64,000 bases of DNA from Cliona cf. orientalis (lineage: Eukaryota > Porifera > Demospongiae > Clionaida > Clionaidae). Both the position numbers and the translations under genes were made by a program. The stretch is from the NCBI GenBank assembly GCA_963930775.1, contig OZ005694.1, forward strand, positions 1,674,001-1,738,000, in the 5' to 3' direction. Positions 11,557 to 22,108 of the stretch are shown here, one piece after another (positions within the stretch are counted from its first letter, which is position 1; each line of letters starts with the position of its first letter). Under the pieces are notes generated by a model. That model had not been told where the DNA came from. It made no database searches and worked only from the letters and a program-made list of their open reading frames with translations.

Positions 11557-13252
11557 TTAGACAGGATAACATTCTAACATGATCTCGAGGGTCAGCTCAG
11601 CGCCTAATAAGGTACAGTTGTGGAAGACTCTCCTCTTTCTGTGGTCATGCATGTCTACCAGATAATTTACCTTTCCGACACGCTTTACTATCTGATAAGG
11701 GCCCTGCCATTGAGCCAGCAACTTGCTTGAACTTGTTGGCAACAAAACTAATACAGGGTCTCCTGGCACAAACTCACGTACTCTCGTTCCCTTGTCATAC
11801 CAAGTCTTTTGTCTTTCCTGGGCTTTAGACAAGTTTTCCTGTACCAGTTCTGTCATCTGTGCCATCTTCTCTCTCATTTTCAACACATATGAGACCATGC
11901 TTTCTCCACTTCTTTGGCTGGCTTCCCAAGACTCCTTCAAGATGTCTAATGGTCCTAGCTCGCACATCTCTACCATACAACAGTTCAAATGGTGAGAAAC
12001 CTGTTGATGCTTGGGGTACCTCTCTGTAGGCAAAGAGTAGATAAGGGACCAGTTTATCCCAATCCTTTCCTTCCTGGTTGGCTGTCTTGCGGAGCATTGT
12101 CTTGAGGGTCTGGTTGAATTGTTCAACCAGCCCATCAGTTTGAGGGTGGTATGCACTTGTACGGATGGGGTGTACACGTAGCAGCCGGTACAACTCTGTC
12201 AACAGCTGTGAGGTGAAATTAGTTCCTTGGTCTGTCAAGATCTCCTCTGGCACACCAACTCGAGCAAACATCTTGATCAGCTCCTCAGCCACATGTTCAG
12301 TATCAATAGTCCGAAGTGGGATGGCCTCTGGATACCTAGTTGCATAGTCACAGATTACTAATACATACCGATTTCCGGCTCTGCTCCTTGGTAATGGACC
12401 AACAATATCCATTGCAACTCTTTTGAAAGGTTCATCAATGATTGGCAAGGGGACGAGTGGGGCTTGTTGCACCTTCCGGTTTGTTGTCTTCTGACACTTG
12501 ACGCAGCAATGACAGAACTCCTCTATGTCTTTGTAGATTGTCGGCCAGTAGAACCTTCTCAGGATTCTCTACCGTGTCTTTTCCTTGCCCATGTGTCCTG
12601 CAAAAGGAATTTCATGACCCAACTCCAGCACTGTCCTCCTGCATTCCTTAGGTAGAACCAATTGTTCTATCTCCATCTCTTCCCCACGCCCTGGGGGAGT
12701 CCACCTCCTGTAGATCAGCCCCTCTCTCTTAAAGAACCCCACACCAGCTGAACACGGATGTCCCTCTGCAGCATCTCTCACTTTAGCCAAGGTGTCATCC
12801 TGCTCCTGCAGCACTCTCAGCTCATCTGCGGACATCTCTAAGGTGTGTGGTATAGTTTCCTGGCTTCCTTGAGTTGGGTCTCGCCTACCCAACTGCTGAC
12901 GCAGAGTACGTCTCTGTTCCTGTGTCAGGGTAATGGGAGTCTCACTTTCCTTATTAGGTGTGCTTGTAGGGCTACCCCCTTCACCAGACGATCCAAGCTC
13001 CTCCTCCACAGGACTTGGCTGTGCCCCAGATATGACTTCCCGTTCTCTTCGAAGAATTTCCTTCTCAAGCTGCTTCTGCGCTTGGGCTCGAGTAACAACC
13101 ACCATGACATCTTCTGATCCTATAAACTCCTCCTTTGCCTTACTGCCTAGTAATTGTGTGAGTTGGGGGACATCCTCTCCTAATAGAACAGCTACTGGTA
13201 GTGTGCTCGATACTGCTGCCTCCACCTCAATAGGTAAGCCATCAACTTCCAT
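11557..13252 (-). pseudogene. Integrase and linker of Gmr1-like element
   Basis: Frame from 13252 carries a linker (VVVTRAQAQKQ), then the zinc-binding HHCC region (LGHEIPFAGH, later CHCCVKC), interrupted by an in-frame TAG at 12569-12571. The core domain follows with all three acidic residues visible: AMDIVGPL, LTDQGTNF and VEQFNQTLK. After about 11955 the frame shifts and the C-terminal part (LLAQWQGPYQIVKRVGKV, an SH3-like integrase tail) is read in another frame to 11557. The order of domains is intact, but the stop and the frameshift make the copy non-functional as read. Confidence 0.85.
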
Positions 13253-13386
13253 TTATATATTAGCTAAAGGGTACAGTACCGTATCACCATGAGCACACCT
13301 GATTGTTGCTACGTCCCCCTCAAGAATCTTTTCTTGTGGCACAAGATCCTGCCGCACCATGGTCCTTTTGCATCCGGTATCCAGTA
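13253..13386 (-). pseudogene. Retrotransposon aspartic protease, interrupted
   Basis: The active-site motif DTG is visible in VLDTGCKRTMV, followed by IRCAHGDTVLYPLA, a retropepsin-like segment that continues into the integrase linker in frame. The coding sequence just before the DTG is separated from gag by the insertion at 13387-13701. The residues on the far side (QYVPEIVL) fit directly onto DTG when the insert and one target copy are set aside. Confidence 0.8.
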
Positions 13387-13701
13387 CAGGGCCGGCGCCA
13401 CCGGCAGGTTGGTCAGGTTTTGACCTGACCACTTTTTCATGCCCAAATTTCATGAATATCATTATGATTTGTCTAACAGTCTAAGAAGATTTAGCGAGTA
13501 GATACCCACCTCTTTCAAGACAGTTGTTAGCTTTCCTTTGGAGAAAGTAAAAACTAAGCTAGCTATCAAGGCAAGAAAACGGACATTCTAAGTGAGCATT
13601 AACTAGAACCATGCCGCGTGGTACAAATTAGGGGTGGGGCTGTACACTGCGGGGGCGTAGCCTGCAACCTGACTACTCAAAATGGTGTGGCTCCGCCCCT
13701 G
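13387..13701. mobile_element. hAT-like miniature element in protease, 5-bp TSD
   Basis: The left end CAGGGCCGGCGCCAC and the inverted right end CAGGGGCGGAGCCAC match at all but two positions. The insert is flanked by CAGTA at 13382-13386 and 13702-13706. It lies immediately before the DTG codons of the retrotransposon protease, and the two coding sides fit together once it is ignored. No coding capacity. The CAG ends and 5-bp duplication match three other elements in this window. Confidence 0.8.
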
Positions 13702-14854
13702 CAGTACAATCTCTGGAACATACTGTCCCTCTACCAGGCCGCTCTGGCACCAAGTTTCAGTCTTGGCACGTTCAGCATCTACAGTTGAGTGTGTATGGCA
13801 AAGTAAAGCTACCTCACCAGGGCAATTAGCTGCAATGTGTCCTTCCTTCTTGCAGTTGAAGCATCAGATTGGGGCCCTCCTTCCTTGATCTCGCCCCATG
13901 GAATTGTTGGCACCACCAGTGGGACTAGCCTCAGTCTCTCTGTCCTTCTTTGCTTGGAGCTTGCGACAGTCCTCCCTCAGATGACCAGCAGTCTTGCAGT
14001 AGGTACACCACTTCTTCTGACTTCCAGTTGTCAGCTTCTTCTGCTGCTGCTCTGCAACCTTTGGCTGGAGCTCATGTTTCCTAGCCAGTTCATACTCGTC
14101 AGCTAGCTCTCCTGCCTTCACACAAGTCTCGGGCTTCTTATCGCTCACCCAAGCTCTCTTCTCCATGGGCAGAGTGTTGAGAAACTGTTCCAGTCCAATC
14201 GCTTCCTTAACAGCCTGTAGGGAATCATGCTTTCTTAACCATTTTGTTTGCAGGTCCATTAGCCGCATGGCCAGTTCTCGGTTACTTTCACCATCTTTCC
14301 GGTTGGCTGTCCTAAACCGTTGTCGGTAGGCTTCCTCGTTCACGTCATACCGAGCCAAGACAGCGCTCTTCACAGCGACATAACTCTTGGAGTCGTCTGG
14401 GGGGTAGAGCTGCAAATGCTTGTTGAGCCCTTCCCGTGAGCTGTGGGGCTAGATGGTAAGTCCAGTGGTCCTTCAGCACCTTATAGGCTTCCATGATCCG
14501 CTCAAACGTAACCAGGTAGGCTTCGATGTCATCCTGTTCAATCAAAGGTACCAGCTTCACTTGCGGTACGTTTCCTAGTGGTCTTCCAGCTGCTAGTTCA
14601 GCTCCAGTCTGATGAGATTCCCGGACTAACTTTACCAGGGAATCCATCTGTGCCTGCATGGCCTCTATTTTCTTTTCGGCCGCCTTCTCACGGTCCGCTC
14701 ACTCGGCTGCAAACTCCTCCTCTCGCTTGCGCCGGTCTTCCATGAGCTGCTGCATCATATTTTCCATGCTCTTCAGAGTCTGCTCTATTTCGGCTGTGTC
14801 ACTGTAACTGCTTACTTCTTTCGGTTTGTAGCCTAGGCCAGATCTCGTGGACAT
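13702..14854 (-). pseudogene. Gag of Gmr1-like element
   Basis: ATG at 14852-14854 opens a frame with a charged coiled-coil N-terminus. An in-frame TGA follows at 14699-14701, then a SCAN-like capsid region (IEAYLVTFERIMEAY), a +1 shift in the C6 run at 14399-14404, and RQRFRTANRKDGESNRELA in the new frame. Two CCHC knuckles close the protein: CTYCKTAGHLREDC and, just past the stop at 13864-13866, CFNCKKEGHIAANC. Gag packages the element RNA. This copy cannot make it in one piece. Confidence 0.85.
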
Positions 14855-14910
14855 CAAGTAAGGATTTGACTGCTTGGTCTGAGAGTTGAATGCTTCCGTT
14901 CAACGATCGT

Positions 14911-14928
14911 ATCCCACCGCTGCCACCA
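14911..14928 (-). other. Primer binding site, tRNA-Leu type
   Basis: On the minus strand TGGTGGCAGCGGTGGGAT begins two bases after the LTR end. Its complement ends in CCA and matches what I know of the 3' end of animal tRNA-Leu (acceptor strand CGCTGCC plus A and CCA). It therefore fixes both the LTR boundary and the strand of the element. Confidence 0.75.
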
Positions 14929-14930
14929 AA

Positions 14931-15419
14931 TGTGAGGGATCTAAGATCACCAAGTAGTAGGCCGATGAATCCGCTTAAGGGGTTGAGCAATAGATGCTTC
15001 TTGAAAGACAATTTGAAAGACAAGTGGAAGACAAAAATGAACATACATGCATTACTTAAATACTAAACTTGACATAAATGATCTAAGACTAACAGCTTCT
15101 GGGTAAAATCTAAGGATTACAAAACTCAACCACTAACACCTATACAGGGAACCAACAGGAAACCAACTCCAAAAATATTACATATTGACATTAAAAGAAT
15201 GACCTAGGTGTTAAATCCAGCCAGCTAGCACAAATTAAAAGATACTGGTCTCCATCAGAAAAAGAAATATCTAATAACACGATATCATCAATTCCCAACC
15301 TATACATTCCCAAATATAGAAATAAACCAAACTTAACCCAACAAACCAAAACTAATCTACACTAAAAATCCAATAACCTACAACCCAAACCTAATAATAA
15401 GAAAGTTCAATCTTTCACA
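14931..15419 (-). repeat. 5' LTR of the Gmr1-like element
   Basis: On the plus strand the segment runs from TGTGAGGG to TTTCACA, so it has the usual TG...CA ends with a short inverted repeat, and it directly abuts the primer binding site. Length 489 bp, AT-rich. No second LTR is found at the other end of the element. The outer boundary rests on the TG...CA rule alone. Confidence 0.65.
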
Positions 15420-15509
15420 CATGTCCATGCATTTATCATTATGCTGGATTATTAAGCACCATCCTATAATAGTTATTCAGTGACTTTGAACTATAAAATT
15501 TCAGCTTAC

Positions 15510-15761
15510 ATTAGTAATTGTTCCAGTGGGATTGTTGATATCATTGTCCACCTGGTCCCACACAGCTCTAGTGCGAGGAGGAACAAGGTTCTGATAGTTC
15601 CAGGAGTCCATCGGCACCTTCATGTTGGTTGAGTAGGCTGGAATTGGGACCACACCTTCAGCCATCAAATCTCTACACAGCTGCTCCTCATCTCCAGGAG
15701 CCACACCAGCAGCAGCTTGTGCAGTGACAGCAATCAATGCTAAGACAAAAACTGGAACCAT
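15510..15761 (-). CDS. First exon of a small secreted protein, unknown
   Basis: ATG at 15759-15761 starts a clear signal peptide (MVPVFVLALIAVTAQAAAG), followed by about 65 residues with one cysteine and the segment MDSWNYQNLVPPRTRAVWDQ. The frame ends at a consensus splice donor (ACTAAT then GTAAGC at 15509-15504). Further exons should lie at lower coordinates, but the retrotransposon LTR begins 90 bp away, so the gene is either interrupted by it or has a very long intron. A damaged relative lies inverted at 16250-16574. I do not recognise the family. Confidence 0.5.
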
Positions 15762-16249
15762 AACTTCATGCAGCTAGTTATAGCTAGCTACCTCAGTGGT
15801 ACTGGCACCCCACACACTGCCAGGTGTATATATAAACAGTTCGAGGAATAGTGAGAACTGCTGCATAAAATTAATAAACTGGGGAAAGGAGACATTAGCT
15901 ATCAAAGATTGGGAACAGCTCATTTTCGAATTGAGCATTGCAGTCTGTGATACATCATGATCATGTATAAGATAATTATTGGACAAAGCACATCAAGCCA
16001 CACTCAATGACATATATGCATGTATACAAGTACCACTGTTTACTCTGACCATGGCCTATAGTGTTGTCTTAGGGATTTAGATGAAGCTGAGTGGTAAGAA
16101 AAATCCCTATGACATGCAATACTAGGTCATGGTACGATGACTTTATGCTATGTTACTACGGCTTCTGTTTGGAATAAGGGTGGGGTTTCATCCAATGAGG
16201 GGTGTAGGAGGTGGGGGAAGCTTCTTCCCCAAAGAGAGAAAGAAAGGAG

Positions 16250-16574
16250 AGGGAAACATGAAGGTGCTGATGGACTCCTGGAACTGTCAAAACTTTCTTC
16301 CTCCCCATCCTGGAGCTGTGTGGGACTAGGTGGACAATGATATCAACAATTGTCCTGATATAGTAACAAATGTAAGTTGAATCTTTTGATCCTGTCACTA
16401 TACTCAATGTTGTGAGAAGGATTAAAACTTGGGTATAATATGCAGTTGATTCAGCAATCCAACACTCTGTGTCAACAAACTGTCCAAGTCTGTGGGTTCA
16501 GTGCTGGCATGCAGGATAACTGGCTGATCACACAGCTCATTAACAGGACAGTGAATGGAGTGAGACTACTTCAG
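16250..16574 (+). pseudogene. Inverted, damaged relative of the secreted-protein exon
   Basis: Plus-strand reading gives KVLMDSWNCQNFLPP and later VDNDINN, matching the minus-strand exon at 15510-15761, but with an in-frame TAG directly after VWD. A 74-bp intron follows (GTAAGT at 16372 to GCAG at 16445), then a second exon reading VCGFSAGMQDNWLITQLINR with a GT donor at 16575. The second exon shows what the minus-strand copy should continue with. Head-to-head duplication with later decay is likely. Confidence 0.5.
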
Positions 16575-16996
16575 GTCAGAATGACAATAGAGTTTGATAT
16601 CGTAAAAGTTGTAATTCAATTACAACGTATAATGTATGGTGAGAAAGTGAATTTATATGACATTTTACTGGTGCTGTACTTTTACGGTGATGTTATTTGT
16701 TCCGTCACGGGAGGTCAGCAGAAGTCATTTGACCTCGAGGCAAAAACTGATGTAGCTTTCGACAGAGTGAGTTGGGAGCTACGTGGATGTTGGTGTAGGC
16801 ATCAGCCTTAGTTCTAGCTACAGCTAAGATGGCCAGTGTGCTGGACACACGAGGCTAGAACAAGGTCTACCTGTACATTTACCTATTGTGGCGGGCAGTT
16901 AGTGAAAGGGCTTCATGGGTAATATGTCAATTGCTCTACGATTTGCGAAACCAGTCCGCTTATTGGTTTTATTGTGAACAATCACAGTATCACACA
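16575..16996. other. Intergenic, no gene seen
   Basis: Continues the frame of the preceding exon for a few codons past its donor, then shows no coding character up to the next transposable element. Confidence 0.4.
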
Positions 16997-16998
16997 TA

Positions 16999-18521
16999 CC
17001 GTGTTTATGCTAATAGAACGCATGATCCAATTACCGCAAGAAAATTCAATTCCAGGAATTTTCTGTATTCTATTACAACGGAAGCGACTGTCTGTAATTA
17101 TTTTCTATGAATCCAATTAGCGCAATAGTGCTAAGGTGAGGCTATTGCGCATGCTCAAACCGCGTGCTGCACGGTTAAACCACACCTGCTTGGTAGCTAA
17201 TGAACCGTTCTGGATATCTCGATCGCTCTGTCTCTCGGACTCGTTGCTAGCTATAGTTATCCAAATCGCAAGTGTCGTTTGTCGTTCATGAGGGTACTAA
17301 ACTACACTCGGGACTGACCTTAGTTGGAACTGCACTAAGTCCAGCAGCCAGGGCCTCAGGCTGCGATCAGTACGATTCAGTGGCATCGTTAACCATGCGG
17401 CGCGGCTGTCAGAAGGCCTTTCTCAGGCTACCCTCGTGATGATCGGGGCCAGGGGCACAGGTACGATACCATCGATAGCCACTATTCGTCGTCGCTCAAA
17501 GCTATGCTAATTGTTCTATTACAACGCAACATCTAATTAACGCAAGAAAATTCACTTCCTGGAATTGTTTTAAAGGCATTGTGCCACGATATAAGGGCTA
17601 TTTTTAGTAAATTAGTGTCACACGTGATGTAACCGCGCCCATTAGATTGAAATATGGCAGCCACTTTTCAATCAACGGTTGTAGTTCGCGGTAGCAGAAC
17701 GCGATCGGTCCAAGAAAGGCTCAAGGGTTGGAGCTGGAAGGTCTTCAGCTAGCGGCGGAAGGTAAGAGGTCTACCAGAGGGACGGGCGAGAGTCGGCCTT
17801 GCCAGAGTAGCGATGTCTATGTCTAGCTAGATCCACCACGTGCGAGGTGGTATAAAACGAGTAGATTTACCTTTAGCGAGGGCTAGTAGGTCGAGAAGCA
17901 GATGGAGATACCAGTCTTGTGGCAGAGCCACGAGTAGCTAAGTCCTTGCCTTGTCCTTCGATGGCGTTCTGGAGTCCACGAGGAGCGCGCGACAATATTT
18001 TTGTACGTGCGCAATTTATCACAACGCGAGCCCGTACACTAGATCTAAAAATAGTAACAATCACCGCTTATATCGTGACACAATGCCTTTAACTCTAATT
18101 AGCGATTACGGACCTCCAAGGGCCTGCAGTAGATCGTGAATATATCGGCTCTGGCTAAGAATACTCTCATGAAACAAATTGCCGTAGATAGCTCAATAAA
18201 AAAGCTATCTACCGAGGCCTTAACCTTGCAAATCGGTTGCGCGGAATCGCCGCTAGCTTCATTTTTGCTTGTATTAAGTTTCTATGGAGAAAGTTTAGGT
18301 GGGCGTGGCTTCGTAACGGTTTTGCCTACGATCGCGTAACAAGCGCCGTTGGATAGAGCTCGTGGAGAGCTACCTTCTGATACTCGAACATTGATATTCC
18401 ACTGAGAGAAGTTTCGCGGAAAAACTGGTGAAATTTGGAGGTCCGTAATCGCTACTCTAATTGTGCGCAAACCAGATTTGAAATTATTTTTTTTGCTTGC
18501 ATTCTATTAGCATAAACACGG
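16999..18521. mobile_element. TA-flanked TIR element, 1.5 kb
   Basis: The left end CCGTGTTTATGCTAATAGAA and the right end are inverted copies (over 20 bp with one later mismatch), flanked by TA at 16997-16998 and 18522-18523. Part of the left subterminal region (TCTATTACAACG, later CGCAAGAAAATTCA) is repeated near 17510. No transposase ORF. It fits a non-autonomous Tc1/mariner-type element and contains another element at 18101-18453. Confidence 0.7.
18101..18453. mobile_element. MULE-like miniature element with 9-bp TSD
   Basis: The inverted ends AGCGATTACGGACCTCCAA are perfect over 19 bp. The element is flanked by ACTCTAATT at 18092-18100 and 18454-18462. A 9-bp duplication is typical of the Mutator superfamily. 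It sits inside the 16999-18521 element, so it arrived later. No coding capacity. Confidence 0.8.
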
Positions 18522-19007
18522 TACCTATGTACGTATTTCTACATTGTGAACACGGTAGCATCTATCCTTCACAAAAATTATAAATCATATACTTATAGTG
18601 GCATCAACTTGATGATCTTCATAATAATATTATTATTGTGAACATTATATCAATCCTTATCTTGTAATATTTTTATACTTCTATATTTCTTGTTCAAGCA
18701 CTATGCTAATTTATGTACCTCTGCTATGTACTATATTATAGTGTGTACATACCACTAGCTAGATCATACTATACTATAATACTATTATTATTGTGATTTG
18801 TTCTCGTTCACAAAAACAACGTGCATATGTTTGCATTCTCAAATCATGGATACTATCTGTTTACACTGTCACTGCATTGACAACTGACCAGCAAAGCACA
18901 GAATGGCAACCACAGCTGCATACTATTATACCACTGGAACGTGACCACTCTTCCTTGATGCCTGGTAATCCTCAGATGCGTACTTTCTCTCAGACGACCC
19001 TTACCAT

Positions 19008-19037
19008 ACGGACGGACGGACGGACGGACGGACGGAC
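19008..19037. repeat. (GACG)n microsatellite
   Basis: About seven uninterrupted copies of the 4-bp unit. Confidence 0.9.
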
Positions 19038-19077
19038 AAAAATCGCCAAACGATTGCAGTAACCCCCCGCCTACGCT

Positions 19078-19143
19078 GGCTGTCTGTAATCACTGGACTG
19101 GACAGGTGGAATGGATCACTGGACTGGACTACTGGACTGACCT
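19078..19143. repeat. Inverted-repeat arm, left (pairs with 21163-21230)
   Basis: The block GGCTGTCTGTAATCACTGGA followed by several ACTGGACTGG steps is the reverse complement of 21163-21230 with a few small gaps. Both arms are themselves short-period repeats of CTGGA. The 2-kb interval between them holds three unrelated miniature elements. Confidence 0.6.
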
Positions 19144-19605
19144 TCGACCTTAATTATGGAGAATTATGTACTATAATAATTATATTATAGTTAATGATTT
19201 AGAAGGCTTACTTAAAGTGTTGCACAACAGCTAGCTAAGTGGTGCAATACTAGATACTTTTCCAGATCTCTCCCATGTTTGCAATGTTGCATGCAAGTAT
19301 CATTTCCCACTGATTCCAAAAATATAATAATATAATATTATTATTATGCCTTATTGTCTGTCGATTAGCAACAGTGCCTGGTATAGCTAGCTAGACAAGT
19401 GGAAGTGTCCTCCCCAAGGGCCAAGAATAACGCATACCATGCAGGTGGGTTTAATTTGGGAGTGAAGACTCAACTTGAAAGCTCTACCTATACCGACATT
19501 GAATAATTAATAGCTCTAAACCTATAGGCCATGATGCCAGGCCAATACCCCCAATTGCTAGGAAGAAAAATGCTGCTTAGAGAATCCATCTCTGAGCCTG
19601 AAATA

Positions 19606-20029
19606 CCGTATAGCGGGAAATTTTCACTGGTGCAAAATTTCGCGAATCCGCCATTCGCACGTCCAGAAGAAATTTTCGTGGTTTTAATTTTCGCGTCGTC
19701 TCTCCATAAAGACCACACCCACGTCAACAACAACACGCGACGTGACGGGGAGAGAGTCCAGTGATTTTCGCCAATAGCTACTGATAAAGAGTCATATCGT
19801 TTACACAGGTACTAGGTGCAGTCGATCAGTTGTTCATGTATATCACGTGCGTGCGCTCAAGCTAACTAGCTAGCTGGCCTGGCTAGGCTCGCGCTCGCTC
19901 GGTCACACGCGCGCATGCGTATACGTGCACGTGTAAGTTTAAAATTTCGCGGTTCTTATTTTCGCGGTAGCTAACCAATCTGCGAAAAACGCGAAATTTT
20001 GCACCATGAGAAAATTTCCCGCTATACGG
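19606..20029. mobile_element. TA-flanked miniature element (CCGTATAGCGGG ends)
   Basis: The inverted ends CCGTATAGCGGGAAATTTTC are perfect over 20 bp. TA flanks are at 19604-19605 and 20030-20031. A second pairing block (GTGCAAAATTTCGCG) extends the arms. About 424 bp, no transposase. Confidence 0.75.
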
Positions 20030-20131
20030 TACCTTATGGGGACCACTTAGCCTAGTGTAATGTATCCTGTATTGCAGCTAGCAATTACTGAGAATCTTTG
20101 AGGCACAACATGTAGCTATACATAGTTATTA

Positions 20132-20491
20132 CCCCGCGCGCATGCGCAAGGGGTAGTTTTGTCTGTCGTTGTTGTCGTCTGTTAGCACAAAAATCGCCAG
20201 ATCTGGAGATCTAGGCATCTGAGCGACTCGTAAATATAACGTATCCGTAAATACCGCCAAAAAACTGGCTTCAGCACGCTTCGAATCGTTTGGCAAGGCC
20301 CACGAGCGTTGCAAATGCTACATTTTGTTGGCCACGCCTATGGACTCTGCCCACTATGTGCTCTCTGCTCATGCGCACAACCTGGCACCATATGTAGGTA
20401 AAGGTCGTCAACAGGCTGCTCGCATCATCAGTCGAGCTCTGCAGCTGACCATTGATATGCTCTGACATCCGACGCTGCAGCGTGCGCGGGG
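20132..20491. mobile_element. TA-flanked miniature element (CCCCGCGC ends)
   Basis: The ends CCCCGCGCGCATGCGC and inverted CCCCGCGCACGC are flanked by TA at 20130-20131 and 20492-20493. About 360 bp, GC-rich at the ends, no meaningful ORF. Confidence 0.6.
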
Positions 20492-20729
20492 TATGTGCTC
20501 TATAGAGCTCTAGTTCTTTCTGTGTACAATAAGCTAGCCAATTCCTGAATGGTTTTGCTTGCCACTATATCAATCCGCACATGATCAATCAAGGAGTTTG
20601 AGGACAGATTTTTCCTCTCCTAGTGTGCACGGTGCAAACTACCCTATATTCTCTTAATTTAAATTCTTATCCATTTCTAAGAAAAAGTATTATTGCCTTG
20701 GCCCCAGGTATCCCCATTGTTTCAATAAT

Positions 20730-21052
20730 CAGTGGCGGATCTAGAATTTCCTGAAGGGGGGTTCTGTTTTAGGCTTGCGCGCGAAGCGCGCGCAAAATTT
20801 TAGAAGCCACGCCCACTTCGGCTATAAACCACGCCCATTTTGATCGTTTGAAAGCAACTACCACTGGTACCAGCCCAACCGATCGATTTTTGAACGAATT
20901 TTCTGCTGAAGCATGCTAAGGTGAGCCACAACAGCAGTTTTCTTAGTTCTGTAGCCAGAGAGGGGGGTTCCAGTTAGCCTATCATCACAACTAGGTGCAG
21001 CCCAAAGGGGGGTTCGGTCGAAACCTCCGAAACCCCCCTAAATCCGCCACTG
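20730..21052. mobile_element. hAT-like miniature element, 5-bp TSD
   Basis: The left end CAGTGGCGGATCTAG and the inverted right end CAGTGGCGGATTTAG are flanked by ATAAT at 20725-20729 and 21053-21057. Subterminal G and C tracts pair further in. Same family type as the elements at 13387, 33965 and 42368. Confidence 0.8.
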
Positions 21053-21162
21053 ATAATATTCTGGCACGGAGCTTGTAGCTTGCTAATTACACAACATATA
21101 TCACTATAGTCTTCATGGTCTTCCACCACTTGAATGCATATGCATAATCAGGGGAAAAGGAG

Positions 21163-21230
21163 GTCAGTCCAGTAGTCCAGTCCAGTGATCCAGTCCACCA
21201 GTCCAGTCCAGTGATTACAGACAGCCGCCT
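21163..21230. repeat. Inverted-repeat arm, right (pairs with 19078-19143)
   Basis: Reverse complement of the block at 19078-19143, read as AGTCCAGTAGTCCAGTCCAG on the plus strand. The short repeat adjoins a sequence (CCGCCTACGCT) that also follows the left arm. Confidence 0.6.
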
Positions 21231-21675
21231 ACGCTTTGCGGCGAGGGTTAATAACAAATTGGCATAATAATATTACTTGCACTTACTCTATACTTAATTG
21301 TCACATGATAGTTTTCAAGACTGGACAAGAAGTATGTGCAAATATGCCAGACTGGCATGCATACTTGACATAATTATGTGTAGTGGAGTGAACACTGTGT
21401 TAGCTAATTACTATGATTAACTGGATTATGTTGAGAACTATCATGGGAGAATTAAAAAGTGGGTGCAACTGCCTCATTATAGGTTAACATGATCAACTTG
21501 TTTTTGCTTTGAGGTACTCGATCCTTGAATTGGCTATTTTACCAGGGCACAGGCCAGCTTGGCCAGAGCCTGTGCCCTGGTAGGCCCTGGTGTAGCTATG
21601 CCACTGTGTAGTATAGAGTGATACATGTATGAATATGTACTGTATGCGTGAAAATTTTCGCTCCAAGGATAGAAT

Positions 21676-21738
21676 GTGACGTTTACTGCATTGGCAAAAT
21701 TTGGTGGAACAAATTTTTGCCAATGCAGTAAACGTCAC
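21676..21738. repeat. Near-perfect short hairpin
   Basis: GTGACGTTTACTGCATTGGC and its reverse complement lie 63 bp apart end to end, with a loop of only a few bases. A small RNA precursor is conceivable, but a foldback repeat is more likely. Confidence 0.7.
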
Positions 21739-22108
21739 CTTATACCGTAGGATTTGAATGTTACGCAGTCATGATTTTAGTTATGCAATTATTCGAATTT
21801 TACCAAAATTGTGTAAATAAATATTGCAAAATAATAAGCTACACATTACATGTACATACAGCAGGTAATCTCGTGCCCAGACTCCACCCTTGAGGGTGGA
21901 ATCTGGCTCCTGGCATTATCACATAAATGAAAACCGCATAAGTTTTACCTCGCATAACATACCAATCCTACAGTAAATAGAGAGAAGACTATATCTCCTG
22001 GCTAAAATTTCCACGTGCAGTGTACACGATAGTATACTCCACATACCTGCTTGTAATGTACATGTACGTCCGTATGTACTTAATCAGTATAATTAATACA
22101 TGTGTCAA

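Larger units (their letters stand above)
11557..15419 (-). mobile_element. Gmr1-like Ty3/Gypsy retrotransposon, 3' truncated
   Basis: Minus-strand element in the order LTR (14931-15419), primer site, gag with SCAN-like helical region and CCHC knuckles, aspartic protease, linker, then integrase. No reverse transcriptase lies between protease and integrase. That is the order of the Gmr1-like group, where integrase precedes RT. The sequence stops just after the integrase C-terminal region near 11560-11600, so RT, RNase H and the 3' LTR are missing. Damage includes in-frame stops (14699-14701, 13864-13866, 12569-12571), frameshifts (C6 run 14399-14404; near 11955) and a miniature element at 13387-13701. 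Confidence 0.85.
18524..19605. other. AT-rich intergenic with microsatellite and one repeat arm
   Basis: No gene is supported. Contents are ATTAT-rich sequence, a (GACG)n tract at 19008-19037, and an inverted-repeat arm at 19078-19143. Confidence 0.5.

Noticed and set aside
12845-13292. Plus-strand ORFs over the integrase and gag regions
   Set aside because: They are antisense shadows of recognisable minus-strand retrotransposon domains.
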